Assembly (NCBI GenBank): GCA_019449655.1 | Contig: JAHQXD010000003.1 | Span: 99,611-163,610 of the forward strand | Direction of reading: 5' to 3' | DNA length: 64,000 nucleotides | Origin: Ferrigenium straubiae | GTDB lineage: Bacteria > Pseudomonadota > Gammaproteobacteria > Burkholderiales > Gallionellaceae | Shown here: piece after piece, positions 6,368 through 15,058 of the stretch | Numbering within the stretch: the first letter of the stretch is position 1 | Layout: the number at the start of each line of letters is the position of its first letter | Made by a program: the position numbers and the translations under genes | Notes under the pieces: generated by a model | What the model was told of the DNA's origin: nothing | The model's input: only the letters and a program-made list of their open reading frames with translations | Databases searched by the model: none

Positions 6368-9186
6368 ACGAACCAAGAGAACTATCCACAGACACGTCCG
6401 GCGCGCTGCTGGAGACCGTGCGCCGCCTCGTCGCCGAGACGCACACCCGCTCCTGGGGGAAGGTTGCGGTCACGCTGGACAGCTCCCTCGAGAAAGACCT
6501 CGGGCTGGATAGCCTCGGGCGCGTGGAGCTGCTGATGCGCGTCGAGCGCGCGTTCGGCGTCACCCTCCCCGAGCACCTGCTCGCCAGCGCCGAGACGCCG
6601 CGCGACCTGCTGGGGGCGGTGCTGGCCGCCTCCCCCGCGATGCCCGCAACGCCCATGCCGCGCGGCGCGGCGCCGGAGCGCGTGGAGTCCGAGCCCTCCG
6701 CCGCGCTCACGCTGACCGAGATGCTCGACTGGCATGTGCGCGCCCACCCGGAGCGCACCCACATCGTCCTGCTCGACGAGGCGGGCGGGGAAACGCCGGT
6801 CAGCTACGCCGAACTTCAGGAGGGCGCGGCGCAGGTCGCCGCCGGCCTGCTGGAGCGAGGCCTGCAGCCCGGCCAGTCAGTGTCCATCATGCTGCCGACC
6901 GGGCGCGACTACTTCCGCTGCTTCTTCGGCGTGCTGCTCGCGGGCGGCGTACCCGTGCCGATCTACCCGCCGACGCGCCCCTCGCAGATCGAGGACCACC
7001 TGCGCCGCCACGCGGGCATCCTCTCCAACGCGCTCGCCGCGATGCTGGTCACGGTGCCGGAGGCCAAGGCCGTGGCGCGCCTGCTGCAGGCGCAGGTGGA
7101 GACGCTGCGCGCGGTGCTCACCGTGGAGGAGCTCACGCACTCGGGCAAGGCGCCGGGCTATGCGCTCCAGCCGGGACAGATCGCGCTCTTGCAATACACC
7201 TCGGGCAGCACCGCGAGCCCCAAGGGCGTCGCCCTCACCCACGCCAACCTGCTCGCCAACATCCGCGCGATGGGACAGGCGGCGGAGGTCGGCTCCACCG
7301 ACGTGTTCGTGAGCTGGCTGCCGCTCTACCACGACATGGGGCTGATCGGCGCGTGGCTCGGCAGCCTCTATCACGCCATGCCGTTCGCGGTGATGTCGCC
7401 GCTCTCCTTCCTCGCGCGCCCCGAGCGCTGGCTGTGGGCGATGCACAAGCACCGCGGCACGTTCTCGGCCTCGCCCAACTTCGGCTACGAGCTTTGCCTG
7501 CGCAAGATTCCCGACGAGGCGATCGAGGGGCTGGACCTCTCGGGCTGGCGCTGGGCGTTCAACGGCGCGGAGCCGGTCAGCCCGGATACCCTGGAAAATT
7601 TCGCGCGGCGCTTCGAGCGCTACGGCCTGCGCCGCGAGGCGCTCGCGCCGGTGTACGGGCTCGCGGAATGCTCGGTGGGACTCGCCTTCCCGCCGCCGAT
7701 GCGCGGGCCGCTGGTCGACCGCATCAGCCGCGAGCGCTTCGCGCGCTCCGGCCGCGCCGAGCCCGCAACGGATGAGAAGGACGCGTTGCGCTTCGTCGCC
7801 TGCGGCCGCCCGCTGCCCGGCCACCAGATCCGCGTCGTCGATGCCACGGGGCGCGAGGTCGCCGAGCGCGTCGAAGGGCGGCTGGAATTCAAGGGCCCTT
7901 CCGCGACCGCAGGCTACTTCCGCAACCCGGAGCAGAACCGCCTGCTGTTCCGCGATGGCTGGCTCGATTCCGGCGACTACGCCTATTTCGCCGAGGGCGA
8001 CGTCTACCTCACCGGCCGCGCGAAAGACATCGTGATCCGCGCGGGGCGCAACATCTATCCCCACGAACTGGAGGAGGCCGTGGGCAACCTCCCCGGCGTG
8101 CGCCGCGGCTGTGTGGCGGTGTTCGGCAGCCCCGACCCAGTGAGCGGCACCGAGCGGCTGGTGGTGATGGCCGAGACGCGCGAGGCCGAAAAGCAAAAAC
8201 GCGAGGAGCTACGCGGCCGCATCAACGCGCTGACCCTCGACATGCTGGGCACGCCCGCAGACGACATCGTGCTCGCCCCGCTGCACGGCGTGCTCAAGAC
8301 CTCCAGCGGCAAGATCCGCCGCGCGGCCTGCCACGAGCTCTACGAACAGGGCGCGGCGCCCGAGCGCGCGGTGTGGTGGCAGGTGATGCGGGTCGCGTGG
8401 GCCGGGCTGCTGCCCGAGCTGCGCCGCGCGGGCCGCGTGGCGGCCGACCTGCTCTACGCGGGCTGGGTGTGGTCGCTGTTCTGGCTGCTCGCGCCGCTGA
8501 CCTGGCTCGCGGCCGCGCTGCTGCCGCGCCCCGCCTGGGGCTGGGCGGCGAGCCGCGCGAGCGCGCGCCTCTATGCGCGCCTCACGGGCACGCCGCTCGC
8601 GGTGCAGGGGCTGGAGAATCTGCCTGCCACGCCCTGCGTGCTCGCGGCCAACCACGCGAGCTACCTCGACGGCATCGTGATGGTCGCGGCGCTGCCGATT
8701 GAGGGCAGGCAGTATGGTTTCGTCGCGAAGAAGGAGCTGCTCGACAAGTTCGTTCCGCGCACCTACCTGCAGCACATCGGCACAAACTTCGTCGAGCGTT
8801 TCGATCCGCAGCAGGGCGCGGCGGACGTGCAGGTGGTCGCGGCCTCGCTGCGCGCGGGGCGCTGCCCGGTGTTCTTCCCGGAGGGAACCTTCGACCGCAA
8901 CCCCGGCCTGCTGCCGTTCCGCATGGGCGCCTTCGTGGTGGCCGCCGAGGCGGACGTGCCGGTCGTGCCGGTCGTGATCCGCGGCACGCGCTCCATGCTG
9001 CGCGCCGACCACTGGTTCCCGCGCCGCGGCGCCATCTCGGTCACTATCGGCGCACCCGTCGCACCGGACGGCAACGACTGGACCGCGGCGATCCGCCTGC
9101 GCGACGCGGTGCGCGCGGAAATCCTGGGCTTATGCGGGGAACCCGACCTCGTGCGGGGGGAGAAGCCGCCGGTTCAGGCGCGGTGA
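6364..9186 (+). CDS. Fused acyl carrier protein, acyl-AMP ligase and 1-acylglycerol-3-phosphate acyltransferase
   Basis: A 940-aa three-domain protein. Residues ~10-85 are an acyl carrier domain with the phosphopantetheine serine at Ser50 (DLGLDSLGRVEL). Residues ~110-690 are a fatty-acyl-AMP ligase with the P-loop-like YTSGSTASPKGV and the adenylation motif DSGDYAYF. The C-terminal ~230 residues follow hydrophobic segments and carry acyltransferase motifs NHASYLD and FPEGTFDRNPG. The expected reaction is activation of a fatty acid, loading on its own carrier and transfer to a (lyso)glycerolipid at the inner membrane, comparable to Aas. The TTG start overlaps the transporter stop (TTGA). Confidence 0.9.
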   Translation: MNEPRELSTDTSGALLETVRRLVAETHTRSWGKVAVTLDSSLEKDLGLDSLGRVELLMRVERAFGVTLPEHLLASAETPRDLLGAVLAASPAMPATPMPRGAAPERVESEPSAALTLTEMLDWHVRAHPERTHIVLLDEAGGETPVSYAELQEGAAQVAAGLLERGLQPGQSVSIMLPTGRDYFRCFFGVLLAGGVPVPIYPPTRPSQIEDHLRRHAGILSNALAAMLVTVPEAKAVARLLQAQVETLRAVLTVEELTHSGKAPGYALQPGQIALLQYTSGSTASPKGVALTHANLLANIRAMGQAAEVGSTDVFVSWLPLYHDMGLIGAWLGSLYHAMPFAVMSPLSFLARPERWLWAMHKHRGTFSASPNFGYELCLRKIPDEAIEGLDLSGWRWAFNGAEPVSPDTLENFARRFERYGLRREALAPVYGLAECSVGLAFPPPMRGPLVDRISRERFARSGRAEPATDEKDALRFVACGRPLPGHQIRVVDATGREVAERVEGRLEFKGPSATAGYFRNPEQNRLLFRDGWLDSGDYAYFAEGDVYLTGRAKDIVIRAGRNIYPHELEEAVGNLPGVRRGCVAVFGSPDPVSGTERLVVMAETREAEKQKREELRGRINALTLDMLGTPADDIVLAPLHGVLKTSSGKIRRAACHELYEQGAAPERAVWWQVMRVAWAGLLPELRRAGRVAADLLYAGWVWSLFWLLAPLTWLAAALLPRPAWGWAASRASARLYARLTGTPLAVQGLENLPATPCVLAANHASYLDGIVMVAALPIEGRQYGFVAKKELLDKFVPRTYLQHIGTNFVERFDPQQGAADVQVVAASLRAGRCPVFFPEGTFDRNPGLLPFRMGAFVVAAEADVPVVPVVIRGTRSMLRADHWFPRRGAISVTIGAPVAPDGNDWTAAIRLRDAVRAEILGLCGEPDLVRGEKPPVQAR

Positions 9187-9207
9187 AGGCTCGATGGGAT
9201 AGTTCCG

Positions 9208-9627
9208 TCAACCGCAGAAGTTGTATTCATGCTCCTTCAGCACCGGCTTCATCAACATGTCTTCCCTGACAATATGGCCGGTTATCCAGTCGCACAGGTA
9301 TTGGTAGCACTGTTTCGCGATCCGGTCGGACCACATGCCGCTCAGCGCATTCAATTTGTCCTTCATGCGACGGAATTCATCCAGCAGATTCTCATGCACC
9401 GATTCGATCCTGGTGGAGTCCAGGCCCACCGCCGCTGCTATCCTTTTCTCGTTCTTGAAATGAGCGCGCAGCCAGTACTCGATCTGCTCGAGCTCGTGCG
9501 ACAGGGACGAGCCGTCCTTTGCCCTGATGGTCGCATCCAGGCTGATCACCATAACGATCAGATTTCTATGTTCCGAGTCGATGACGGCGTTGCCGACGCT
9601 CAATTCGTTAGACCACACTAATGCCAT
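9208..9627 (-). CDS. Bacteriohemerythrin
   Basis: A 139-aa four-helix hemerythrin domain. The di-iron ligands are visible in order: His in DSEHRNL, HFKNE, His in ESVHENLLDEF, and HIVRED near the C-terminus. Such proteins bind O2 and may act as O2 carriers, sensors or signalling partners in microaerobes. ATG 9627 is preferred over an upstream in-frame start because GAGG lies 8 bases before it and the family starts MALVWSNEL. A c-di-GMP riboswitch lies upstream on the same strand, about 270 bases away, with a short ORF between. Confidence 0.9.
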   Translation of the reverse strand: MALVWSNELSVGNAVIDSEHRNLIVMVISLDATIRAKDGSSLSHELEQIEYWLRAHFKNEKRIAAAVGLDSTRIESVHENLLDEFRRMKDKLNALSGMWSDRIAKQCYQYLCDWITGHIVREDMLMKPVLKEHEYNFCG

Positions 9628-9716
9628 TGCTTGCCTCAAAAGTTCAGTTTCCACGATAGCCGCCGGCTGAAAAACCGCGCCGGGCGGGCGCATTGTGCAA
9701 TTACGGAGATGTGGAA

Positions 9717-9857
9717 TCAGTGAAACCCGGAGGGCTTCGGATTTTCCCCTGTCGCGATTCGCGACTCCGGGAATTGATCGGGATGGAATCTGCCGGACAG
9801 GCCGCCCCCGGCGGAGCGTTTTGAATGGACTTCAAAGGAAGGCTGGACTTCTGACAT
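9717..9857 (-). CDS. Possible 46-aa small protein downstream of a riboswitch
   Basis: ATG 9857 is preceded by AAGGAG with a 5-base spacing, one of the best ribosome binding sites in the area, and opens a 46-codon frame beginning MSEVQPSFEVHSKRS and ending NPKPSGFH. It is hydrophilic, with no membrane segment and no recognised family. It is the first translatable frame after the c-di-GMP-I riboswitch and precedes the hemerythrin gene by 89 bases. It could be a small protein, a leader peptide or the remnant of a gene. A 66-codon frame overlapping it in another register lacks a ribosome binding site. Confidence 0.4.
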   Translation of the reverse strand: MSEVQPSFEVHSKRSAGGGLSGRFHPDQFPESRIATGENPKPSGFH

Positions 9858-9865
9858 GACTTCTC

Positions 9866-9877
9866 CTTATCGATAAG
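9866..9877. other. 12-base palindrome next to the ribosome binding site
   Basis: CTTATCGATAAG is a perfect palindrome lying between the riboswitch and the small ORF, overlapping the AAGGAG site on the minus strand. It could hide the ribosome binding site in a hairpin or be a protein site. Confidence 0.4.
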
Positions 9878-9899
9878 CAGAGCAACAGCCAGAATCATT

Positions 9900-9997
9900 T
9901 TTTGGCGGCCCCGCTATCGTAGGTTTTACCCCTTAGATCGGAAACTTTGCGTCCCTGCCTTTCGGCAGGTTTGCCTTTTTCAAATGTGCCGCCAAAA
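9900..9997 (-). ncRNA. Cyclic di-GMP-I (GEMM) riboswitch
   Basis: The minus strand shows the conserved GEMM-I core in order: GGCAAACCTGCCGAAAGGCA, GGGACGCAAAG, then GGTAAAACC and TAGCGGGG. P1 is formed by TTTTGGCGGC (complement of 9988-9997) and GCCGCCAAAA (complement of 9900-9909). The GNRA tetraloop GAAA and the GACGCAAAG joining region are the family's defining elements. It should bind c-di-GMP and control the 46-aa ORF and hemerythrin downstream. An upstream segment (10002-10009) can pair with the 5' arm of P1. Confidence 0.88.
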
Positions 9998-10062
9998 ATC
10001 CGGCGGCACGAGGATGCGAATCTTACTTAAGTCATAATTTTGCGCAAGGGAAAAATTGTAAT

Positions 10063-10725
10063 TTAGCACAAGCTTATGATTTGCCAGCCATGCCGCTCGG
10101 CATGGGCGCGCAACGTGGCGTCGGGATTGGCCGCGACGGGGTGTTTCACCTTCTGCAGAAGCGGCAGGTCGTTGAGCGAATCGCTGTAGAAGGTGCTATC
10201 GGCGAAGCTGTCCAGCGTCCAGCCGCGCTCTCTCAGCCAGTTTTCCAGCCGCGTGATCTTGCCCTCGCGGAAGCACGGCACATCCGCCACACCGCCGGTG
10301 AATTCGCCGCCCTTGTGCTCCGGCTCGGTCGCGATCAGGTGCTCGACGCCGAACTCGCGCGCGATCGGTGCGGTGACGAAGCTGTTGGTCGCGGTGATGA
10401 TGACGCACAGGTCCCCCGCCGTGCGATGGCGCTGCACCAGTTCACGCGACTGCGGGGTGATCATCGGCAGCACGCTCTCGCGCATGAATTGCTTGTGCCA
10501 CTCGTCCAGCGTCTTGCGCGAATGGCGCGACAGCGGCTTGAGCTGGAAATCCAGGAACTCGTGGATGTCCAGCGTCCCGGCCTTGTATTGCTCGTAGAAG
10601 GCGAGGTTCTTCACCTCGAACAGTTCGCGGTCGAGCACGCCGATGCGGATGAGGAACTGCGACCACTCGAAATCGCTGTCGCCGTTGAGCAGGGTGTTGT
10701 CCAGATCGAATAAAGCCAGATTCAC
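10063..10725 (-). CDS. HAD-IB family phosphatase (SerB-like)
   Basis: A 220-aa cytosolic hydrolase. HAD motif I is FDLDNTLLNGD (residues 6-16), motif II is in VIITATNSF (~110-118), and motif IV is in FYSDSLNDLPLL (~180-191). Family members dephosphorylate phosphoserine or similar small phosphoesters; the substrate here is not determined. It follows hda on the minus strand with a 5-base gap, as part of a perM-hda-HAD gene string that is common in betaproteobacteria. Confidence 0.88.
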   Translation of the reverse strand: MNLALFDLDNTLLNGDSDFEWSQFLIRIGVLDRELFEVKNLAFYEQYKAGTLDIHEFLDFQLKPLSRHSRKTLDEWHKQFMRESVLPMITPQSRELVQRHRTAGDLCVIITATNSFVTAPIAREFGVEHLIATEPEHKGGEFTGGVADVPCFREGKITRLENWLRERGWTLDSFADSTFYSDSLNDLPLLQKVKHPVAANPDATLRAHAERHGWQIISLC

Positions 10726-10730
10726 TTCAG

Positions 10731-11399
10731 TTACCTTTTACCTTTCAGTTCCTGTTGCAGGATTTCTTTGAGCAGCGGCACCGACGGCGCGCGGTGCAGG
10801 CGCAGCGAATGCTCGTCCAGCGCGTCCAGCGCCGCCATCAGGCTGGGCAGGTCGCGGCGGCCGTGGCGCAGCAGATATTGCGTGACCTCCGGCGGCAGCG
10901 CGAAGCCGCGCGACTGCGCGTGCTGCGCCAGCGCCTGCGCCTTTTCCTCGTCGCTCAGGCCGTGCACCTGGTACACCAGCCCCCAGCCGAGGCGGGTGCG
11001 CAGGTCGTCGCGAAGCGCCAGATGCAGCGGCGCCTGTGTGCCGCTGACCAGCAGCATGCCGCCGCTGTCGCGCATGCGGTTGTAGAGATCGAACAGTTCG
11101 ATCTGCGCGGCGGCGTCGAGGCGCTCGACATCGTCCACCGCGACCACCTCTGTGGGCTGCGGGACACTGCCCTGCGCATAGACCGCGCTGCGCTGCGCCT
11201 CCAGTGCTGCGCTTACACAGGCGCGCAGCAAGTGGCTCTTGCCGCTGCCGGCCTCACCCCAGAGATAGAAACTCCGCTCGCTGCTGCTGCCCGCCAGGGC
11301 ATGGCGCAGCACCGAAAGCAATTCGAGGTTGCGCCCCGCGACGAAGTTGGCCAGGGTCGGTTGCGAATCGGGGGTAATGTCGAGCAGCAGTTGGCTCAC
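10731..11399 (-). CDS. hda: DnaA regulatory inactivator Hda
   Basis: A 222-aa AAA+ protein homologous to the DnaA ATPase domain but lacking the DNA-binding domain IV. It shows a Walker A (LWGEAGSGKSHLLRAC, residues ~47-62) and Walker B (VVAVDDVERL). It starts MSQLLLDI, and QLLLDI resembles the short N-terminal beta-clamp-binding peptide of Hda. Hda with the clamp stimulates ATP hydrolysis by DnaA and prevents over-initiation. The start overlaps the end of the exporter gene by 4 bases. Confidence 0.92.
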   Translation of the reverse strand: MSQLLLDITPDSQPTLANFVAGRNLELLSVLRHALAGSSSERSFYLWGEAGSGKSHLLRACVSAALEAQRSAVYAQGSVPQPTEVVAVDDVERLDAAAQIELFDLYNRMRDSGGMLLVSGTQAPLHLALRDDLRTRLGWGLVYQVHGLSDEEKAQALAQHAQSRGFALPPEVTQYLLRHGRRDLPSLMAALDALDEHSLRLHRAPSVPLLKEILQQELKGKR

Positions 11400-12454
11400 G
11401 GTTTGTTGTACATGTTACTTGTGAGATACCACGCCCTGCCGTGGCGCAGCGCAACCAGCAGGATTGCGGACAGCGGCAGCGCAAGCAGCAGGCCGAAGAA
11501 GCCGAACACCTGGCCGAAGGCGAGCAGCGCGAAGATCACCGCGAGTGGATGCAGGCCGATGCGGTCGCCGACCAGCCACGGCGTGACCACCATGCCTTCG
11601 AGCAACTGCCCGGCGCCGAACGCCGCCCATACCCACAGCACGCCGCCGAAGCTCGTGAACTGCATCGCCGCCGCGAGCGTCGCGAGCGACAGGCCGAGGA
11701 TCATGCCGAGATAGGGTACGAACACCAGCACCCCGGCGAGGATGCCGATAGGCAAGGCGAACTCCAGTCCGGCCAGCCACAGCGCCACGACGTAAAACAA
11801 ACTCATCAGCAGCATCACGGCAATCTGCCCGCGCAGGAACTCCGCGAGCACGCCGTCCACTTCGGCGGCGATCTCCGCCACCTTGGCGTGCCAGTGGCGC
11901 GGGACCAGTTCGTCCAGTTGCGCGACCAGCGCATCCCAGTCGCGCAGCAGGTAGAACATCGCCACCGGAATCAGCAGCAGGTTGACCAGCGCGCCGGCAA
12001 TCGCACCGCCGCTGCTGCCGATCCACGGCAGCACTTTCCCCGCAACCCCGCCCGCGCCCTGCCAGTGGCTGAGCAGCAGGTTCTTCAGCGCCTGTGCGTC
12101 CCATTCGAGGCTCACGCCAAACCATTGCTGCAACTGCGGCAGCAGCTTCGTGCGCGCAGCCTCGATCCAGTCCGGGACGCGCGTCACGAACAGGCTGATT
12201 TCCTTTTCCAACAGTGGCAGCATGATGACGAGCAGCAGGCCGGACAGCAGCAGCAAGCCGCCCATCACCAGCGCCACAGCCAGCGTGCGCGGCACTTTGC
12301 GGGCGGCGAGGCGCTGCACCAGCGGGTTGCAGATGTAGGCGAGGATGCCCGCCGCGACGAACGGCGTGAGGATCGGGCTGAGCAGATACAGCAGCACGGC
12401 GGCAACGGCAGCAAAGATCAGCCATTGCGCGGCGGCGAAGCGAGGCAGGGTCAT
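11396..12454 (-). CDS. AI-2E family transporter (PerM-like)
   Basis: A 352-aa inner-membrane protein with seven or eight hydrophobic segments. It has the family pattern of an N-terminal pair, a central soluble loop (~90-150), and the conserved C-terminal stretch IGLHPLAVIFALLAFGQVFGFFGLLLALPLSAILLVALRH. Members export small molecules, but substrates are rarely known. It overlaps hda by 4 bases and is divergent from purM; the 60 bases between them must hold both promoters. Confidence 0.9.
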   Translation of the reverse strand: MTLPRFAAAQWLIFAAVAAVLLYLLSPILTPFVAAGILAYICNPLVQRLAARKVPRTLAVALVMGGLLLLSGLLLVIMLPLLEKEISLFVTRVPDWIEAARTKLLPQLQQWFGVSLEWDAQALKNLLLSHWQGAGGVAGKVLPWIGSSGGAIAGALVNLLLIPVAMFYLLRDWDALVAQLDELVPRHWHAKVAEIAAEVDGVLAEFLRGQIAVMLLMSLFYVVALWLAGLEFALPIGILAGVLVFVPYLGMILGLSLATLAAAMQFTSFGGVLWVWAAFGAGQLLEGMVVTPWLVGDRIGLHPLAVIFALLAFGQVFGFFGLLLALPLSAILLVALRHGRAWYLTSNMYNKP

Positions 12455-12514
12455 TTCGGGTAAAATTCGCGGGAAATTTGCGGCACTTTACCTTCTAGAA
12501 AGCGAGAACTCAAC

Positions 12515-13555
<1,041 letters not shown>

Positions 13556-13563
13556 TAGATAAA

Positions 13564-13603
13564 CCGTTCGCCCTGAGCTTATCGAAGGGTTCACTACGAA
13601 CGG
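13564..13603. repeat. REP-like repeat containing TTCGCCCTGAGC
   Basis: CCGTTCG (13564-13570) is complementary to CGAACGG (13597-13603), and the interior reads CCCTGAGCTTATCGAAGGG, itself partly palindromic. This is a widespread intergenic bacterial repeat type. It lies just after purM and could act as a 3' stabiliser or terminator. Confidence 0.6.
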
Positions 13604-13621
13604 ATTAATTCAGCTAGGGTT

Positions 13622-13667
13622 GTAGGTCGGGTTTTAACCCGACATGTCGGGCTGAAGCCCGACCTAC
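13622..13667. repeat. GTAGGTCGGG inverted repeat
   Basis: GTAGGTCGGG (13622-13631) pairs with CCCGACCTAC (13658-13667). Inside are further CCCGACA/TGTCGGG arms. It is a 46-base palindromic intergenic repeat between purM and purN. Confidence 0.65.
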
Positions 13668-13712
13668 GCTCAAATGAATTATTCGGGTTAATTCAGAGAG
13701 TCGCAGGCAAAC

Positions 13713-14351
13713 ATGAAGTCCATCGTCATCCTCATCTCCGGCCGCGGCAGCAACATGCAGGCGCTGCTCGAAGCGAAGCTGCCCTGCCGCATCGCGGCGG
13801 TGATCAGCAACCGCGCCGATGCCGGCGGACTGCAGGTCGCACAGGCGCACGGCATTCCGACCGCCGTCATCGGGCACCGCGACTACCCGGACCGCGAGAG
13901 CTTCGATGCCGCGCTGGCCGGGCTCATCGACACCTTCCACCCGGATTTCGTGGTGCTCGCGGGTTTCATGCGCATCCTCACGGCGGGCTTCGTGGCGCGC
14001 TATCACGGCAGGCTGGTCAACATTCATCCCTCGCTGCTGCCCGCCTACGGCGGCCTCGATACGCATGCGCGCGCCTTGCACGACGGCGTGCGCATCCACG
14101 GCTGCACGGTGCATTTCGTCACCCCCGATCTCGACCACGGCCCGATCATCATCCAGGCCGCCGTGCCGGTGCTGGGCGGCGACACCGAGCAGGCGCTCGC
14201 GGCGCGGGTACTGGATGAAGAGCACCGCATCTACCCGCAGGCCGTCCGCTGGCTGTGCGCGGGCCGGGTTGAACTGGGCGATGACGGGCGGGTCAGATTG
14301 CGAAGTCACCAGCAATCCGGTTTTGCGTTGATCTCACCCAGCCTGGAGTAA
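13713..14351 (+). CDS. purN: Phosphoribosylglycinamide formyltransferase
   Basis: A 212-aa folate-dependent enzyme that converts GAR to FGAR in purine synthesis. The N-terminal LISGRGSNMQALLEA binds phosphate. The catalytic triad region is seen as NIHPSLLPAYGG (Asn, His) and HFVTPDLDHGPIIIQ (Asp). It ends with the usual bacterial arrangement plus a short C-terminal extension. It follows purM in the same orientation, and the DUF3108 gene begins 2 bases after its stop, so the next two genes are likely in the same transcript. Confidence 0.96.
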   Translation: MKSIVILISGRGSNMQALLEAKLPCRIAAVISNRADAGGLQVAQAHGIPTAVIGHRDYPDRESFDAALAGLIDTFHPDFVVLAGFMRILTAGFVARYHGRLVNIHPSLLPAYGGLDTHARALHDGVRIHGCTVHFVTPDLDHGPIIIQAAVPVLGGDTEQALAARVLDEEHRIYPQAVRWLCAGRVELGDDGRVRLRSHQQSGFALISPSLE

Positions 14352-14353
14352 TC

Positions 14354-15058
14354 ATGAAATCGTATCTGCAAGCTCTCGCATGGCTCATGCTGTGCACTGC
14401 CACAACCGCCCTGGCTGCCCCGCCGGACAGCGTGCAGGCCACCTACGACGTTTCCAAGAGCGGCTTGCAGGTCGAAGTCAAAGAGACCTATACGCGCGAC
14501 CGTGATCGCTACACGCTGTCCAGCGTCTGGACGCCGGTCGGCCTGCTGGCGATACTCAAGCCGGAAAAAATCCTCATCGACAGCAGCGGCCTGATCGGCA
14601 AACAGGGGCTGCAACCGCTGCTTCTCAATCACCGGCGCGAACTCGACGAGAGCAAGAACAGCCGCGCCGAGTTCGACTGGAACAGCAAACGCCTCGCGCT
14701 CATCACCCCGGGGCAACGCAAGGTGGTCGCGCTGCCCGACGGCACGCAGGATCGCCTGAGCGCGATGTACCAGTTCATGTTCCTGCCGTTGCAGGATGCC
14801 GATACGCTGGATTTTTCGATGACCAACGGCAGCAAGCTGGATCACTACCATTACGTCATCACGCGCGACCAGACGACCAGGGTTCCGGCCGGAGAATTCA
14901 GGACCCTCTATCTCGACAGCCAGGCCAAGCCGGGCGAGAGCCGCACCGAAATCTGGCTGGCCACGCAGTACCATAACCTGCCGTGCAAAATAATCATCAC
15001 CGAGGCCAACGGCGACCAATTCACCCAGGTATTGAGCAAGCTGACCCTCAAGCCGTGA
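14354..15058 (+). CDS. DUF3108 domain protein (exported)
   Basis: A 234-aa protein with a cleavable signal peptide (AWLMLCTATTALA-A, residues ~9-21) followed by a DUF3108 beta-rich domain. The domain is recognised from YDVSKSGLQVEVKETY, the central PLQDADTLDF region and TEIWLATQYHNLPCKI. Function is unknown; it is probably periplasmic. Its stop overlaps the GTG of a second DUF3108 gene by GTGA, so the pair is translationally coupled. Confidence 0.85.
   Translation: MKSYLQALAWLMLCTATTALAAPPDSVQATYDVSKSGLQVEVKETYTRDRDRYTLSSVWTPVGLLAILKPEKILIDSSGLIGKQGLQPLLLNHRRELDESKNSRAEFDWNSKRLALITPGQRKVVALPDGTQDRLSAMYQFMFLPLQDADTLDFSMTNGSKLDHYHYVITRDQTTRVPAGEFRTLYLDSQAKPGESRTEIWLATQYHNLPCKIIITEANGDQFTQVLSKLTLKP

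Noticed and set aside
9701-9898. Alternative 65-codon frame after the riboswitch
   Set aside because: It starts right at the P1 stem with no ribosome binding site; the overlapping 46-codon frame has a strong one.
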